Below, piece by piece: positions 39,546 through 49,242 of a DNA stretch of 61,507 nucleotides. The position numbers were made by a program, and so were the translations under genes. This stretch comes from an uncultured Oscillospiraceae bacterium (GTDB taxonomy: Bacteria > Bacillota > Clostridia > Oscillospirales > Oscillospiraceae). Numbering within the stretch: the stretch's first letter is position 1; every line of letters starts with the position of its first letter. The stretch is taken from NCBI GenBank assembly GCA_900758315.1, contig CAAERF010000442.1, positions 1 through 61,507 on the forward strand, in the 5' to 3' direction. Below the pieces are notes generated by a model, which was not told the DNA's origin, searched no databases, and saw nothing but the letters and a program-made list of their open reading frames with translations.

Positions 39546-40193
39546 TTACGCCTCCCGCAGGGCCTGAATGGCGTCGGCCCGGCTTCCGGGACCGTAGACG
39601 GCACTGCCCGCCACCAGCACGTTGGCGCCGGCCTCCTTCACCAGAGGTGCGGTTTTCAGATTGATGCCGCCGTCCACCTCCAGCAGACAGTGGGGATTGT
39701 ACTGGTCGATGATGGCCCGGCACTGGCGGATGGTGTCCAGCTGGTGGGTCATAAAGGACTGGCCGCCGAAGCCCGGTTCCACCGTCATCACCAGCACCAT
39801 GTCCAGCTGTTCCACGTAGGGGAGGATGGCCTGGGCACTGGTGATGGGCCGCAGGGCCACCGCCTTTTTGACGCCGCAGCGGTCCATTTCCGCCAGCGCG
39901 TCGGCGATGCCCCGGGGACCGTCGGCCTCCAGGTGGACGCTGATCAGGTCGGAACCGGCCCGGACAAACTCTTCGATGTAGCGCGCCGGCTTTTCGATCA
40001 TCAGATGGGTGTCCAGAAACATGTCCGTGTACTGGTCCACCGCCTTGCAGATGGGCATGCCGTAGGAGATATTGGGGACAAAGGCGCCGTCCATCACGTC
40101 GAAGTGGACCATATCGGCGCTTTTGATGGCGTCCAGCTCTTCGCCCAGACGGGTGAAGTCGGCGGAGAGGATCGAGGGAGCGATTTTAATCAC
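39546..40193 (-). CDS. rpe: ribulose-phosphate 3-epimerase
   Basis: A 215-residue TIM-barrel enzyme interconverting ribulose 5-phosphate and xylulose 5-phosphate. Motifs APSILSADFTRLGEE, VHFDVMDGAFVPNISYG, VMTVEPGFGGQSFM and VDGGINLKT contain the metal ligands and acid/base Asp. The GTG start at 40193 has AAAGGAG. It forms an operon with recR. Confidence 0.96.
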   Translation of the reverse strand: MIKIAPSILSADFTRLGEELDAIKSADMVHFDVMDGAFVPNISYGMPICKAVDQYTDMFLDTHLMIEKPARYIEEFVRAGSDLISVHLEADGPRGIADALAEMDRCGVKKAVALRPITSAQAILPYVEQLDMVLVMTVEPGFGGQSFMTHQLDTIRQCRAIIDQYNPHCLLEVDGGINLKTAPLVKEAGANVLVAGSAVYGPGSRADAIQALREA

Positions 40194-40279
40194 AACAGAG
40201 AGCTCCTTTCATCATATTTTCAGGATTCGTTCAAAGATTGGAAATCATTATCTGGTAAAACAGTCAGTGACGGAAGTGC

Positions 40280-41503
40280 TTACAGAATGGTAGCCACTTC
40301 CTTGACCTGATAGCCGACCTGCTGCAGGGCGGTGAGGATGGCGGTCTTGTGGTCGTGACCGAAGGCCTCCAGAGTGACCCGGAGCTCCACGCCGTGCTGG
40401 CGGTTGATGTTGACGAACTGGTTGTGCTCCAGCTTGATGATGTTGCCCTGTTCCCGGGCCACGATGTCGGCCACGTGGAGCAGTTCGCCGGGCCGGTCGG
40501 GCAGCTGAACCGAGAAGGTGAATACCCGGCCCCGGTTGATGAGGCCGTTCTGAATCAGGGAGGACATGGTAATAATATCCATGTTGCCGCCGGTGAGGAT
40601 GGGCACCACATTCTGCTTCCTGCAGTCCAGGTGGTAGAGGGCCGCCACCGTGAGCAGACCCGCGTTTTCCACAATCATCTTGTGGGTCTCGGTCATGTCC
40701 AGGAAGGCGGATACCAGCTCGGTGTCCTCAATGGTGATGATGTCGTCCAGATTCTTCTGAATGTAGGGCAGCACCTGATCGCCGGGGGTTTTGACCGCCA
40801 CGCCGTCGGCGATGGTCTCGATCTCGGGCAGGGTGACGATGTGACCGGCCTCCAGGCTGGCCTTCATGCTGGCTGCGCCGGCGGGCTCCACACCGATGAC
40901 CTTCACGTTGGGATTGAGCAGCTTTGCCAGCGTGGCCACACCGCTGGCCAGACCGCCGCCGCCGATGGGGACCAGGATAATGTCCACATCGGGCAGGTTG
41001 CTGAAGATTTCGTAGGAGATGGTGCCCTGGCCGGTGGCCACCCGCAGGTCATTGAAGGGATGGATATAGGTCAGGCCCTGCTCCTGGCTCAGACGGGCGG
41101 CCTCTTCGGCGGCGTCGTCAAAGGTGGAGCCGTGGAGCACCACTTTGGCGCCGTAGTTCTTGGTGTTGTTCACCTTGATCAGCGGCGTGGTGGTGGGCAT
41201 GACGATAGTAGCCGGAACGCCGGAGCGTTTGGCGGCGTAGGCGACGCCCTGGGCGTGGTTGCCGGCGGAGGCGGTGATCAGGCCGGCAGCCTTTTCCTGC
41301 TCAGACAGGGTGCTGATGGTGAAATAGGCGCCGCGAATCTTGTACGCGCCGGTGACCTGCATATTCTCCGGCTTCAGGTAGACGTAGTTGCCGGTGGCTT
41401 TGGAGAAAAAGTGGGAGTAAATCAGGCCGGTGTCGTTCAAAACCCCTTTCAGCACGTTGCGGGCTGCCTTAAAATCTTCCAGTCTCATCATAAGGGCGTT
41501 CAT
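40280..41503 (-). CDS. ilvA: threonine ammonia-lyase (threonine deaminase) with ACT domain
   Basis: A 407-residue PLP enzyme converting threonine to 2-oxobutanoate. The PLP lysine is in VTGAYKIRGAYF, the phosphate loop IGGGGLASGVA near residue 190, and one C-terminal ACT domain starts at VQLPDRPGELLHVAD (about 330). The single ACT domain and length match the IlvA/TdcB-type short enzyme, so either the biosynthetic or catabolic form is possible. ATG 41503 follows GGAAG. Confidence 0.92.
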   Translation of the reverse strand: MNALMMRLEDFKAARNVLKGVLNDTGLIYSHFFSKATGNYVYLKPENMQVTGAYKIRGAYFTISTLSEQEKAAGLITASAGNHAQGVAYAAKRSGVPATIVMPTTTPLIKVNNTKNYGAKVVLHGSTFDDAAEEAARLSQEQGLTYIHPFNDLRVATGQGTISYEIFSNLPDVDIILVPIGGGGLASGVATLAKLLNPNVKVIGVEPAGAASMKASLEAGHIVTLPEIETIADGVAVKTPGDQVLPYIQKNLDDIITIEDTELVSAFLDMTETHKMIVENAGLLTVAALYHLDCRKQNVVPILTGGNMDIITMSSLIQNGLINRGRVFTFSVQLPDRPGELLHVADIVAREQGNIIKLEHNQFVNINRQHGVELRVTLEAFGHDHKTAILTALQQVGYQVKEVATIL

Positions 41504-41555
41504 CTTCTTCCGTTTTAGTTTTGAAGTGACAGGAAATGTTCTGTCAGTTGGATTT

Positions 41556-41584
41556 ATTCTATCGTTTCTGCCCGCTGTTGTCAA
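41556..41584 (-). promoter_or_regulatory. sigma-A promoter of the threonine deaminase gene
   Basis: Minus-strand TTGACA (41584-41579), 17 bases, TAGAAT (41561-41556). Confidence 0.75.
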
Positions 41585-41625
41585 TCAAAGGGGGTGTCGG
41601 TTTTCCGGCGGGGACCCCGAATTCG

Positions 41626-41654
41626 TTGACAGGGAATGGGGAAGCGTGTACAAT
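41626..41654 (+). promoter_or_regulatory. sigma-A promoter of the XpaC-TelA-TPM operon
   Basis: TTGACA (41626-41631), 17 bases, TACAAT (41649-41654). It lies 42 bases from the divergent ilvA promoter. Confidence 0.8.
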
Positions 41655-41695
41655 ATTTTTAGCATACCCTCAAGGAGGGCAGGGGAGGAATTTCC

Positions 41696-42352
41696 ATGAA
41701 AGTGACCCGAAAACAGCGCTCAGTCCTGCCGGTGTACCTGGTGGGCGCCGTATGGGTTGTGGGCGCAGTCTTTTTCAATGTCAACCAGGCGGCGGGATAC
41801 GTCCGGCTGGCGCTGATCTCGGTGCTGGTGTATCTGATTGCCTACGCGATTTTCCCCAATAAAATGGTGGAGGTAGAGCTGCCCGATCCCAAGCCCAAGG
41901 AAGAGAAGCCCAAGGACCCGGAGCTGGCCGCACTGCAAAAGGAGCGGGACCGGGCGGTGGAGGAGCTGAAGCGGCTCAACGAGAACATCACGGATCCGGT
42001 GATCTCCGGCCAGCTGGACCACATCCAGGCCACCACCGAGAAGATCTTCGCCTTTGTCCTGGACCACCCGGAGAAGAAGGGCCAGATCCGCCGCTTTCAG
42101 GACTACTACCTGCCCACCACCATCAAGCTGCTCAACGCCTATGACCGGATGGACAATCTGGGCGTGTCGGGCGCCAACATCGACGCCTCCAAGGGGCGGG
42201 TGGAGCAGATGCTGACCACCGTGGAGAAGGCCTACGACAAGCAGCTGGACGCCCTGTTCCAGGACGAGGCCATGGACATCTCGGCGGACGTGACGGTGCT
42301 GGAGCAGATGATGGCCCAGGAGGGTCTGACGGACAACGGTCAAACGCTGTAA
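41696..42352 (+). CDS. XpaC-like protein (5-bromo-4-chloroindolyl phosphate hydrolysis family)
   Basis: A 218-residue protein with two N-terminal hydrophobic helices (about 11-28 and 33-53), a charged linker (PDPKPKEEKPKDPELA) and a long helical domain. The DYYLPTTIKLLNAYDRM stretch is the XpaC family signature. The family is named after an old hydrolysis phenotype; its real role is unclear. It is repeatedly found next to telA, as here, which suggests a shared membrane-stress function. Confidence 0.82.
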   Translation: MKVTRKQRSVLPVYLVGAVWVVGAVFFNVNQAAGYVRLALISVLVYLIAYAIFPNKMVEVELPDPKPKEEKPKDPELAALQKERDRAVEELKRLNENITDPVISGQLDHIQATTEKIFAFVLDHPEKKGQIRRFQDYYLPTTIKLLNAYDRMDNLGVSGANIDASKGRVEQMLTTVEKAYDKQLDALFQDEAMDISADVTVLEQMMAQEGLTDNGQTL

Positions 42353-42396
42353 GCGAGGAAGCATAGGAACGAACAGAGAAAATGGAGGAAGAAACC

Positions 42397-43590
42397 ATGA
42401 GTGAAAATACAACCATCCCTTCCCTGACCCTGACGCCCCAGGAAGATGAGGCCGCCGCTGCCGCAGCAGCCCGGGAGACGGCGGTGCCGGAGGCTCCCGC
42501 ACTGACGCTCACGCCGGAGGCCACGGATGCGGCATCCGCGGTGCAGAATTCGGTGCCGGCGCAGATTGACGAGTCCATGCTCTCTGAGGCGGAGCGGAAA
42601 ATTGTGGACGAGTTCTCGAAAAAGATCGACCTGACCGACTCCACTCAGATTCTCCAGTACGGCACTGCGGCCCAGAAGAACATCGCGTCCTTCTCGGAGA
42701 ACGCCCTGAACAAGGTGCGCACCAAGGATCTGGGCGAGGTGGGTGATACCCTGTCCAGCCTGGTGGTGGAGCTGAAGAACAACGCGCCGGGCGCCGAGAA
42801 AAAGCGGGGCTTTTTCCAGCGCAGCAAGGTGAAGATCGACGAGATGAAGGCCCAGTACGACAAGGCGGAGGCCAATGTGGATAAAATCTGCCGGATTCTG
42901 GAGCAGCATCAGGTGGCCCTGATGAAGGACGTGGCCATGTTCGACCAGATGTTTGAGCTGAACCAGCAGTACTACAAAGAGCTGACCATGTATATCATCG
43001 CGGGCAAGAAGAAGCTGGAGGCCTGCCGGAACGGCGAGCTGGCCGAGCTGCGCAAGAAGGCGGAGGAGACCGGCACCCAGGAGGATGCCCAGGCCTACAA
43101 CGACTACGCCAACCTGGTGGAGCGGTTTGAGAAGAAGATCAGCGATCTGGAGCTGACCCGGATGATCTCCATCCAGATGGGACCTCAGACCCGGCTGCTC
43201 CAGAACAACGACACCCTGATGATCGAGAAGATCCAGACCTCGCTGGTCAACACCATCCCGCTGTGGAAGAGCCAGATGGTACTGGCCCTGGGTCTGGAGC
43301 GATCCCGTCAGGCCACGGCGGCTCAGAGCGCGGTGACCAACATGACCAACGAGCTGCTGAAGAAGAACGCAGAGATGCTGAAGATGGGTACCATCGCCAC
43401 TGCCAAGGAGGCAGAGCGGGGGATCGTGGACGTGGAGACCCTGCGCAAGACCAACGAGGACCTGATCTCCACGCTGGATGAAGTGATGCAGATTCAGAAG
43501 GAAGGCCGTCAGAAGCGGGCCGAGGCAGAAGTGGAGCTGAGCAAGATCGAAGGCGAACTGCGCCAGAAGCTGCTGGAGCTGAAGCACTGA
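42397..43590 (+). CDS. toxic anion resistance protein TelA family
   Basis: A 397-residue mainly helical cytosolic protein of the TelA/KlaA family associated with tellurite or cell-envelope stress resistance. The conserved parts QYGTAAQKNIASFSENAL, EQHQVALMKDVAMFDQM and YIIAGKKKLEA are visible. ATG 42397 is preferred to 42382, since GGAGGAA lies correctly in front of it. It follows the XpaC gene by 44 bases and precedes the TPM gene by 5. Confidence 0.9.
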   Translation: MSENTTIPSLTLTPQEDEAAAAAAARETAVPEAPALTLTPEATDAASAVQNSVPAQIDESMLSEAERKIVDEFSKKIDLTDSTQILQYGTAAQKNIASFSENALNKVRTKDLGEVGDTLSSLVVELKNNAPGAEKKRGFFQRSKVKIDEMKAQYDKAEANVDKICRILEQHQVALMKDVAMFDQMFELNQQYYKELTMYIIAGKKKLEACRNGELAELRKKAEETGTQEDAQAYNDYANLVERFEKKISDLELTRMISIQMGPQTRLLQNNDTLMIEKIQTSLVNTIPLWKSQMVLALGLERSRQATAAQSAVTNMTNELLKKNAEMLKMGTIATAKEAERGIVDVETLRKTNEDLISTLDEVMQIQKEGRQKRAEAEVELSKIEGELRQKLLELKH

Positions 43591-43595
43591 GCAGG

Positions 43596-44735
43596 ATGGC
43601 AGAAGAAACGGAACCTCCCGACTGGGAAAGGCAGGTGCAGAACGTGAAGTTTCTCAAAAAGTATCCGGTTGCGGTGACCATCACCGTGCTGGCGATCATA
43701 GGATCTATCGTGTACTCCCGGGTGGTGACGCCGCCGGCCGAGACAACCACTCCGGCTCCACAGACCACCACGACAGAGGCCGCAGAGACCGGGCCGCTGG
43801 AGATCGATCCCAGCAAGAACACCGGATCCAGCACCGCCTATCTCCGGGACGACGCCAATGTGCTGTCCCAGGACGCGGAGGAGCAGATCGAGGCCTACAA
43901 CGAGGCCTGGTACACCGCCTACGGCAGCCGGATTGCGGTGGTGACCGTGCCGTCGGTGCGCGGCGACATTCAGGATGCCGCTCTGGACACCGCCAATGAG
44001 ATGGGGATCTCCAGCTATGACATGATCCTCTATCTGGACATCGGCGGCAAGGACTGCTACTTTGACTGCGGCGACGGACTCTGGGACGCCTATGTAGAGG
44101 ACCACAACATTCTCAACACCTATCCCGACCAGTATCTGTACAGCGACTACATGGCGGGCCGCTATGACGCGGGTGTGCTGAGCATGATGGGTGCCATGAA
44201 CACCTACTTCGCCGACTGTTTCCGGGATATGGGGACGGTTGAGCAGGCGTTTGAGGATTCCGATCCCTATTATAATGATACCGGCAGCTCCATTGTGGGC
44301 GTTGTGGTCCTGCTCATCCTGGTGGTGGTACTGCTCAGCTGGATTGACGGGCGTCGGTACCGCACCTGGTACAACCGCTACGGACACATGAGCGCTCCGC
44401 CGGTGATGTTTGTCCCGTGGGTGTTCTGGCACCGGCCCGGCGGTCGGTGGTGGAACCGGCATCATCACGGGCCCGGCGGTCCCCACGGACCGGGACCCGG
44501 CGGGTTCGGCGGACCACCCCGGGGTCCCAGAGGCGGCGGCTTCGGCAGTCCGCCCAGGCGCCCGCCACGGGGCGGTGGCTTCGGCCCGGGCAGCTTCGGC
44601 GGAGGTCACGGTGGTGGCTTCGGCGGCGGGTTCGGAGGCGGCCATAGCGGCGGCTTCGGCGGAGGATTCGGAGGCGGTCACGGCGGCGGCTTCGGCGGAG
44701 GCCACGGTGGTGGCTTCGGCGGCGGACATCGCTGA
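43596..44735 (+). CDS. TPM-domain membrane protein with Gly-rich C-terminus
   Basis: A 379-residue protein. Helix 1 (about 23-41), a Thr/Pro linker (45-65), an extracytoplasmic TPM domain (about 85-210, YLRDDANVLSQDAEEQIEAYN), helix 2 (about 231-250) and a cytoplasmic tail of 90 residues that is almost only Gly, Phe, His, Pro and Ser, in repeats such as GGGFGGGHGG. TPM/YgcG proteins are envelope proteins of uncertain role. The tail looks like a phase-separating or surface-binding low-complexity region. Third gene of the XpaC-TelA operon. Confidence 0.85.
   Translation: MAEETEPPDWERQVQNVKFLKKYPVAVTITVLAIIGSIVYSRVVTPPAETTTPAPQTTTTEAAETGPLEIDPSKNTGSSTAYLRDDANVLSQDAEEQIEAYNEAWYTAYGSRIAVVTVPSVRGDIQDAALDTANEMGISSYDMILYLDIGGKDCYFDCGDGLWDAYVEDHNILNTYPDQYLYSDYMAGRYDAGVLSMMGAMNTYFADCFRDMGTVEQAFEDSDPYYNDTGSSIVGVVVLLILVVVLLSWIDGRRYRTWYNRYGHMSAPPVMFVPWVFWHRPGGRWWNRHHHGPGGPHGPGPGGFGGPPRGPRGGGFGSPPRRPPRGGGFGPGSFGGGHGGGFGGGFGGGHSGGFGGGFGGGHGGGFGGGHGGGFGGGHR
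44594..44732 (+). repeat. tandem GGC-rich repeats encoding the Gly/Phe/His tail
   Basis: Imperfect units of about 12-30 bases (GGCGGCTTCGGCGGAGG with CAC or TTC inserts) are repeated here, encoding GGGFGGGHGG-like units. Such coding repeats can change length by slippage. Confidence 0.7.
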
Positions 44736-44763
44736 CCGACCCAATCCCAAAAGGTGAAACCGA

Positions 44764-44798
44764 AAGGGTGGACGTAGTTTGCGCCCACCCTTTTTCCT
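44764..44798 (+). terminator. terminator of the XpaC-TelA-TPM operon
   Basis: AAAGGGTGG (44764-44772) / CCACCCTTT (44785-44793), then TTTCC. It precedes the gluQ ribosome site by 15 bases. Confidence 0.8.
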
Positions 44799-44820
44799 GA
44801 TTGAAAGTGGAGGGATGGAA

Positions 44821-45762
44821 ATGGAGACAAACGGACCGGTGGTTGGACGGTTTGCGCCCAGTCCCAGCGGGCGGATGCACCTGGGCAACGCCTTTTCCGC
44901 ACTGCTGGCCTGGCTGTCTGTGCGCTCGGCGGGCGGTGAGCTGGTGCTGCGCCAGGAGGACCTGGATCCCCAGCGCTGCAAGCGGGCGTACGCGGAGCAG
45001 ATCGAGGCGGATTTTCGCTGGCTGGGCTTGGACTGGGACCGGGGCGGCAGTCAGGGCGGTCCTGGCTATTTCCAGAGCAACCGGAGCGAACTCTACGCGG
45101 AATATCTGGAGCGGCTGAATCGGAAGGGGCTGATTTATCCCTGCTTCTGTACCCGCAATCAGCTCCACGCGGCCTCCGCGCCCCACGCCACAGACGGTAC
45201 GCCCATCTACGCCGGGACCTGCCGAAATTTGACGCCTGCGGAGCGTACAGAGCGGGCGAAATCCCGGAAACCGGCCCTGCGGGTACGGGTGCCGTCGGAG
45301 ACCATCTCCTTTACCGACACGGTAATGGGAAGCTATTCCGAGACGCTGGACCGGGACTGCGGGGACTTTATTCTCCGCCGCAGTGACGGCGTCCACGCCT
45401 ACCAGCTGGCGGTGGTGGTGGACGATGCCCTGATGGGAGTCAATCAGGTGGTGCGCGGGGCAGATCTGCTCTCCTCCACGCCCCGGCAGATCTGGCTCCA
45501 GCGGCAGCTGGGCTTTTCCACACAGCCGCAGTACTGCCATGTGCCGCTGCTCTGCGGCAGGGATGGGCACCGGCTGTCCAAACGGCAGAAGGATGTGGAC
45601 CTGGGCGCCCTGCGCCAGGCCGGGAGACGGCCGGAGGAGGTGGTGGGCCAGCTGGCCTTCTGGGCGGGACTCATCGACCGGCCGGAGCCGGTCTCGGCCA
45701 GAGAGCTGATTCCCATCTTTGACTGGAAAAAGGTGCCGCAGGGCCCCATCCTGGCGGAGTGA
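44821..45762 (+). CDS. gluQ: glutamyl-Q tRNA(Asp) synthetase
   Basis: A 313-residue truncated GluRS-like enzyme that glutamylates queuosine on tRNA-Asp. It has the HIGH-type FAPSPSGRMHLGNAF, the zinc-site residues YPCFC...YAGTC and a KMSKS-like HRLSKRQKD, but no anticodon-binding domain; the length is typical for GluQ-RS. ATG 44821 is better spaced from GGAGGG than ATG 44815. Confidence 0.92.
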   Translation: METNGPVVGRFAPSPSGRMHLGNAFSALLAWLSVRSAGGELVLRQEDLDPQRCKRAYAEQIEADFRWLGLDWDRGGSQGGPGYFQSNRSELYAEYLERLNRKGLIYPCFCTRNQLHAASAPHATDGTPIYAGTCRNLTPAERTERAKSRKPALRVRVPSETISFTDTVMGSYSETLDRDCGDFILRRSDGVHAYQLAVVVDDALMGVNQVVRGADLLSSTPRQIWLQRQLGFSTQPQYCHVPLLCGRDGHRLSKRQKDVDLGALRQAGRRPEEVVGQLAFWAGLIDRPEPVSARELIPIFDWKKVPQGPILAE

Positions 45763-45768
45763 CCGGGC

Positions 45769-45815
45769 AAAAACCCTCTTTGGGCGGCGTAAAAGCGGCC
45801 TGAAGAGGGATTTTT
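45769..45815 (+). terminator. terminator between gluQ and addB
   Basis: AACCCTCTT pairs with AAGAGGGATT (45772-45780 with 45803-45812), followed by TTT; an internal GGCGGC/GCGGCC pairing may add structure. Confidence 0.65.
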
Positions 45816-45903
45816 GATGGTCCTGAGGCCGGCATTGTCCTGTTAACGGGACATTGCCTGTGATACAATGGAGACAAGAAAGGACAAAGGGGGCGTATTT
45901 GCT

Positions 45904-48900
45904 GTGCTGAAACTGCTGTTAGGCCGGGCAAAAACGGGAAAGACCACGGCGATTTTCCGAGCCATGGGGGAAAACGGGAGAGCGCGGCCACAGGTGCTCA
46001 TCGTGCCGGAGCAGTACTCCCACGAGGCGGAGCGGCGGCTGTGCCAGACGCTGGGCAACGGCGCGTCGGCCTGGGCGGAGGTACTCTCCTTCACCCGGCT
46101 CTACAACCGGGTGCTGACCCGGACCGGCGGACTGGCGGAGCCGGTGCTGGACGGCGGTGGACGGCTGCTGCTGATGCATCAGGCGGTCCAAGCCTTGTCC
46201 AGTCAGCTGACCATCTATGCGAAACCATCCCGGCGGGCGGCGTTTCTGGAGCACCTGATCGCCACCTCCGACGAGCTGAAAAGCTACTGCATCCCGCCGG
46301 AACAGCTGATCTCCGCCGGAGCGGCGGCGGACAGTCCGGACGGACAGCGGCTCCGGGAGCTGGGGTTACTGCTGGCCTGTTACGATGGTCTGACGGCCCG
46401 GCAGGCGTCGGATCCCCGGGACCGGCTGACCCGGCTGGCGGACCGGCTGAAGGGCTGTGATTACGGCCGGGACAGGGACTTCTACCTGGACAGCTTCACC
46501 GACTTTACGCCCCAGCAGCGGCAGGTGATCACCCAGCTGATCCGGCAAGCCCACTCGGTGACGGTGGCCCTGACCTGCGACGGACTGGAAGGGGATGCGC
46601 AGGTGTTCGCGCCCGCACGCTGGACGGCGCAGGCGCTGCTGGCGGACGCCCGGGAGGTGCGGGTACCGGTGACCTTTGAGACGCTGACCGGGCGCAGGGA
46701 CGGGGCTCCGGAGGGCCTGTGCGTTCTGGAGCAGAACCTGTTCGCGGAGCAGGATGTACCGGCATCCCGGGACTGTGATGGGGTGCGGCTGCTTCAGGCG
46801 GATACTCCGTACCAGGAGGTGGAGCAGACGGCCCGGGAGATCTGCCGGCTGGTCCGGGAGGAGGGGCTTCGCTACCGGGACATTGTGGTGGCGGCCCGGA
46901 CCATGGAGACCTATGGCGCGCTTCTGGAGCCGGTCTTTGGCCGCTACGGCATCCCACTCTTCTACGGCCGGCGGGAGGATATTCTGGACAAGCCCATCCT
47001 GACCCTGCTCACTGCGGCCCTGGACACGGTGGGGGACGGGTACGAGTATGACAGCCTGTTCCGCTACCTGAAAACCGGCCTGACCGGCGTGGCGCAGGCG
47101 GATGTGGACCGGCTGGAAAACTACGTGCTGCGCTGGGAGCTGCGCGGGAGCCAGTGGAGCCGGCAGGCGGACTGGAACTGGCACCCGGAGGGCTACGGGA
47201 TGAAGTGGAGCGACGGGGACCGGGCGCTGGTCCGGGAGCTGGACCAGCTGCGGCGGCAGATCATCGCGCCCTTGGAGCAGCTGCGCAAGACCCCGGCGGG
47301 CACCGGCAGCCAGCTGGTCCGGAGCGTCTACCGCTTCCTGGAGGAGATTCAGCTGCCCCAGCGGCTCCAGGAGCGGGCCGAACAGCTGCGGGAGCGCGGC
47401 AATCTGCGGCAGGCGGAGGAGTACCGCCAGCTGTGGGGGATTCTCTGCGGGGCCATGGAGCAGTGCGCGGACCTGCTCACCGAGGGGACCATGGAGCTGC
47501 GGGAGTTTGCGGACCTGTTCGCCCTGATGCTCTCCCAGTACGACGTGGGGACCATTCCCGTGTCTCTGGACCGGGTGGCCGCCGGGGAAATCCCCAGTGT
47601 GGCCCACCGGGAGGCCAGGGTGCTGTTCCTGCTGGGGGCGGATGAGGACCACTTCCCGCTGATTACCCAGCCGCCGGGACTGCTCACCGAGGGAGACCGG
47701 GAACTGCTCCGGGAACAGGGATTGGAGCTGACGCCATCTCCGGACCGGCGGCTGAACCGGGAGCTGACCATGGCCTATGACGCGGTGGCCCTGCCTCAGC
47801 GGCGGCTGTATCTCAGCTGGCCGCGGAACCGGGAGGGCAGTCAGGTGCGTCCTGCGGCCTTTGTGGAGCGGGTGAAGGAGCTGCTCTCTGTGCAGGTGAC
47901 GGAGCCGGAGCCGGGCAGCTGTCCGCCGGCACCGCTGCCAGCGCTGGACTGGGCGGGCCGAGCGGGAGCGGATGCCCTGCTGACTGCGCTGGAACAGACG
48001 CCGGAGTGGTCGATGCGGGCCCGCCGGGTGACGGCGGCGAAGCAGTATCAGCGGGGCGGTCTGACCCGCAGTGCCGTGGACGCCCTGTACGGGGAAAAAG
48101 TGCGCTTGTCGGCCTCCAAGATGGACACCATCAAGAGCTGTCACTTCTCCTACTTCATGCAGTACGGTCTTAAAGCCAAGGCCCGGAAGCGGGCGGGCTT
48201 TGACGCGCCCGAGGTGGGCACCTTTGTCCACTACGTGCTGGAGCACGTGCTCAAGGAGGCCAAAGAGGCGGGCGGTGTCAAGACGCTGGCCCGTCCGGAG
48301 ATTAAAAAACTGACCGACTGGGCGGTGGAGCGCTACGTCCGGGAGGAATTGGGTGGCCTGGAGGACCAGACGCCGCGGTTCCGCTACCTGTTCCGGCGGC
48401 TGTGCCAGTCGGTGGACCTGATTGTGGACAACGTGGCGGAGGAACTGCGCCGGTCCGAGTTCCAGCCCATCTCCTTTGAGCTGGGCTTCGGAGAGCGTGG
48501 AGCCCTGCCGCCGGTGGAGCTGACGGTGGACGGCGTGACCCTGTCCATCTCCGGGATTGTGGACCGGGTGGACGGCTGGGAGCAGGACGGACGGCTCTAC
48601 CTGCGGGTGGTGGACTACAAGACCGGCAAAAAGTCCTTCAGTCTCACCGACGTGTGGCACGGTCTGGAGATGCAGATGCTCCTCTACCTGTTCACGCTGG
48701 AGGGGTCCGGGAAAGCCATCTACGGAGCGGACCCGGTAGCAGCCGGGGTGCTCTACCTGCCGGCCCGGGACCTGATTCTCAGCGGCAGCCGGAAGATCAC
48801 GCCGGCCCAGCGCCAGAAGGAAGTGGACCGTCAGCTCCGGCGCAGCGGCATGCTGTTGAACGACCCGGCGCTGCTGGCGGCCATGGAGCAGGTGGAGCCG

Positions 48901-49242
48901 GGGGGCGGCCCCCGATTTCTGCCCGTCCGGGTGAGCAAGCGCACCGGCGCCATCACCGGAGAGAGCCTGGCCACAGCCGAGCAGTGGGGCGTGCTCCACC
49001 GGCACGTGGAGAAGATTTTGCGGGACATCGCCGGCGAGATTGCCACGGGCAACATCGACGCAGACCCCTACCTGCGGGCGGGGAACCGCAGCTACTGCGA
49101 TTTCTGCGACTACGCGGCCGCCTGTCACTTTGAGGAGGGCAGCGGCCGGGACTGCCACCGGTATCTGTACTCTGTGAAGGGCAAGCGGTTCTGGGAGGAA
49201 GCCGGGGCAAACGTGACCGAAAAAGAGAGAGGAGGACCATAA
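45904..49242 (+). CDS. addB: helicase-nuclease AddAB subunit AddB
   Basis: A 1112-residue subunit of the RecBCD-equivalent that processes double-strand breaks. Walker A GRAKTGKTTAIF (residues 6-17), a C-terminal nuclease motif VVDYKTGKKSF, and the four cysteines of the structural [4Fe-4S] cluster, one in KSCHFSYFMQYG and three in YCDFCDYAAACHF. GTG 45904 gives the standard N-terminus; the extension to 45868 is unlikely. The stop abuts the addA ribosome site. Confidence 0.95.
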   Translation: MLKLLLGRAKTGKTTAIFRAMGENGRARPQVLIVPEQYSHEAERRLCQTLGNGASAWAEVLSFTRLYNRVLTRTGGLAEPVLDGGGRLLLMHQAVQALSSQLTIYAKPSRRAAFLEHLIATSDELKSYCIPPEQLISAGAAADSPDGQRLRELGLLLACYDGLTARQASDPRDRLTRLADRLKGCDYGRDRDFYLDSFTDFTPQQRQVITQLIRQAHSVTVALTCDGLEGDAQVFAPARWTAQALLADAREVRVPVTFETLTGRRDGAPEGLCVLEQNLFAEQDVPASRDCDGVRLLQADTPYQEVEQTAREICRLVREEGLRYRDIVVAARTMETYGALLEPVFGRYGIPLFYGRREDILDKPILTLLTAALDTVGDGYEYDSLFRYLKTGLTGVAQADVDRLENYVLRWELRGSQWSRQADWNWHPEGYGMKWSDGDRALVRELDQLRRQIIAPLEQLRKTPAGTGSQLVRSVYRFLEEIQLPQRLQERAEQLRERGNLRQAEEYRQLWGILCGAMEQCADLLTEGTMELREFADLFALMLSQYDVGTIPVSLDRVAAGEIPSVAHREARVLFLLGADEDHFPLITQPPGLLTEGDRELLREQGLELTPSPDRRLNRELTMAYDAVALPQRRLYLSWPRNREGSQVRPAAFVERVKELLSVQVTEPEPGSCPPAPLPALDWAGRAGADALLTALEQTPEWSMRARRVTAAKQYQRGGLTRSAVDALYGEKVRLSASKMDTIKSCHFSYFMQYGLKAKARKRAGFDAPEVGTFVHYVLEHVLKEAKEAGGVKTLARPEIKKLTDWAVERYVREELGGLEDQTPRFRYLFRRLCQSVDLIVDNVAEELRRSEFQPISFELGFGERGALPPVELTVDGVTLSISGIVDRVDGWEQDGRLYLRVVDYKTGKKSFSLTDVWHGLEMQMLLYLFTLEGSGKAIYGADPVAAGVLYLPARDLILSGSRKITPAQRQKEVDRQLRRSGMLLNDPALLAAMEQVEPGGGPRFLPVRVSKRTGAITGESLATAEQWGVLHRHVEKILRDIAGEIATGNIDADPYLRAGNRSYCDFCDYAAACHFEEGSGRDCHRYLYSVKGKRFWEEAGANVTEKERGGP

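Noticed and set aside
46366..49158. 930-codon minus-strand frame opposite addB
   Set aside because: Pro/Gln/His-rich shadow of a GC-rich gene; addB motifs on the plus strand are complete.
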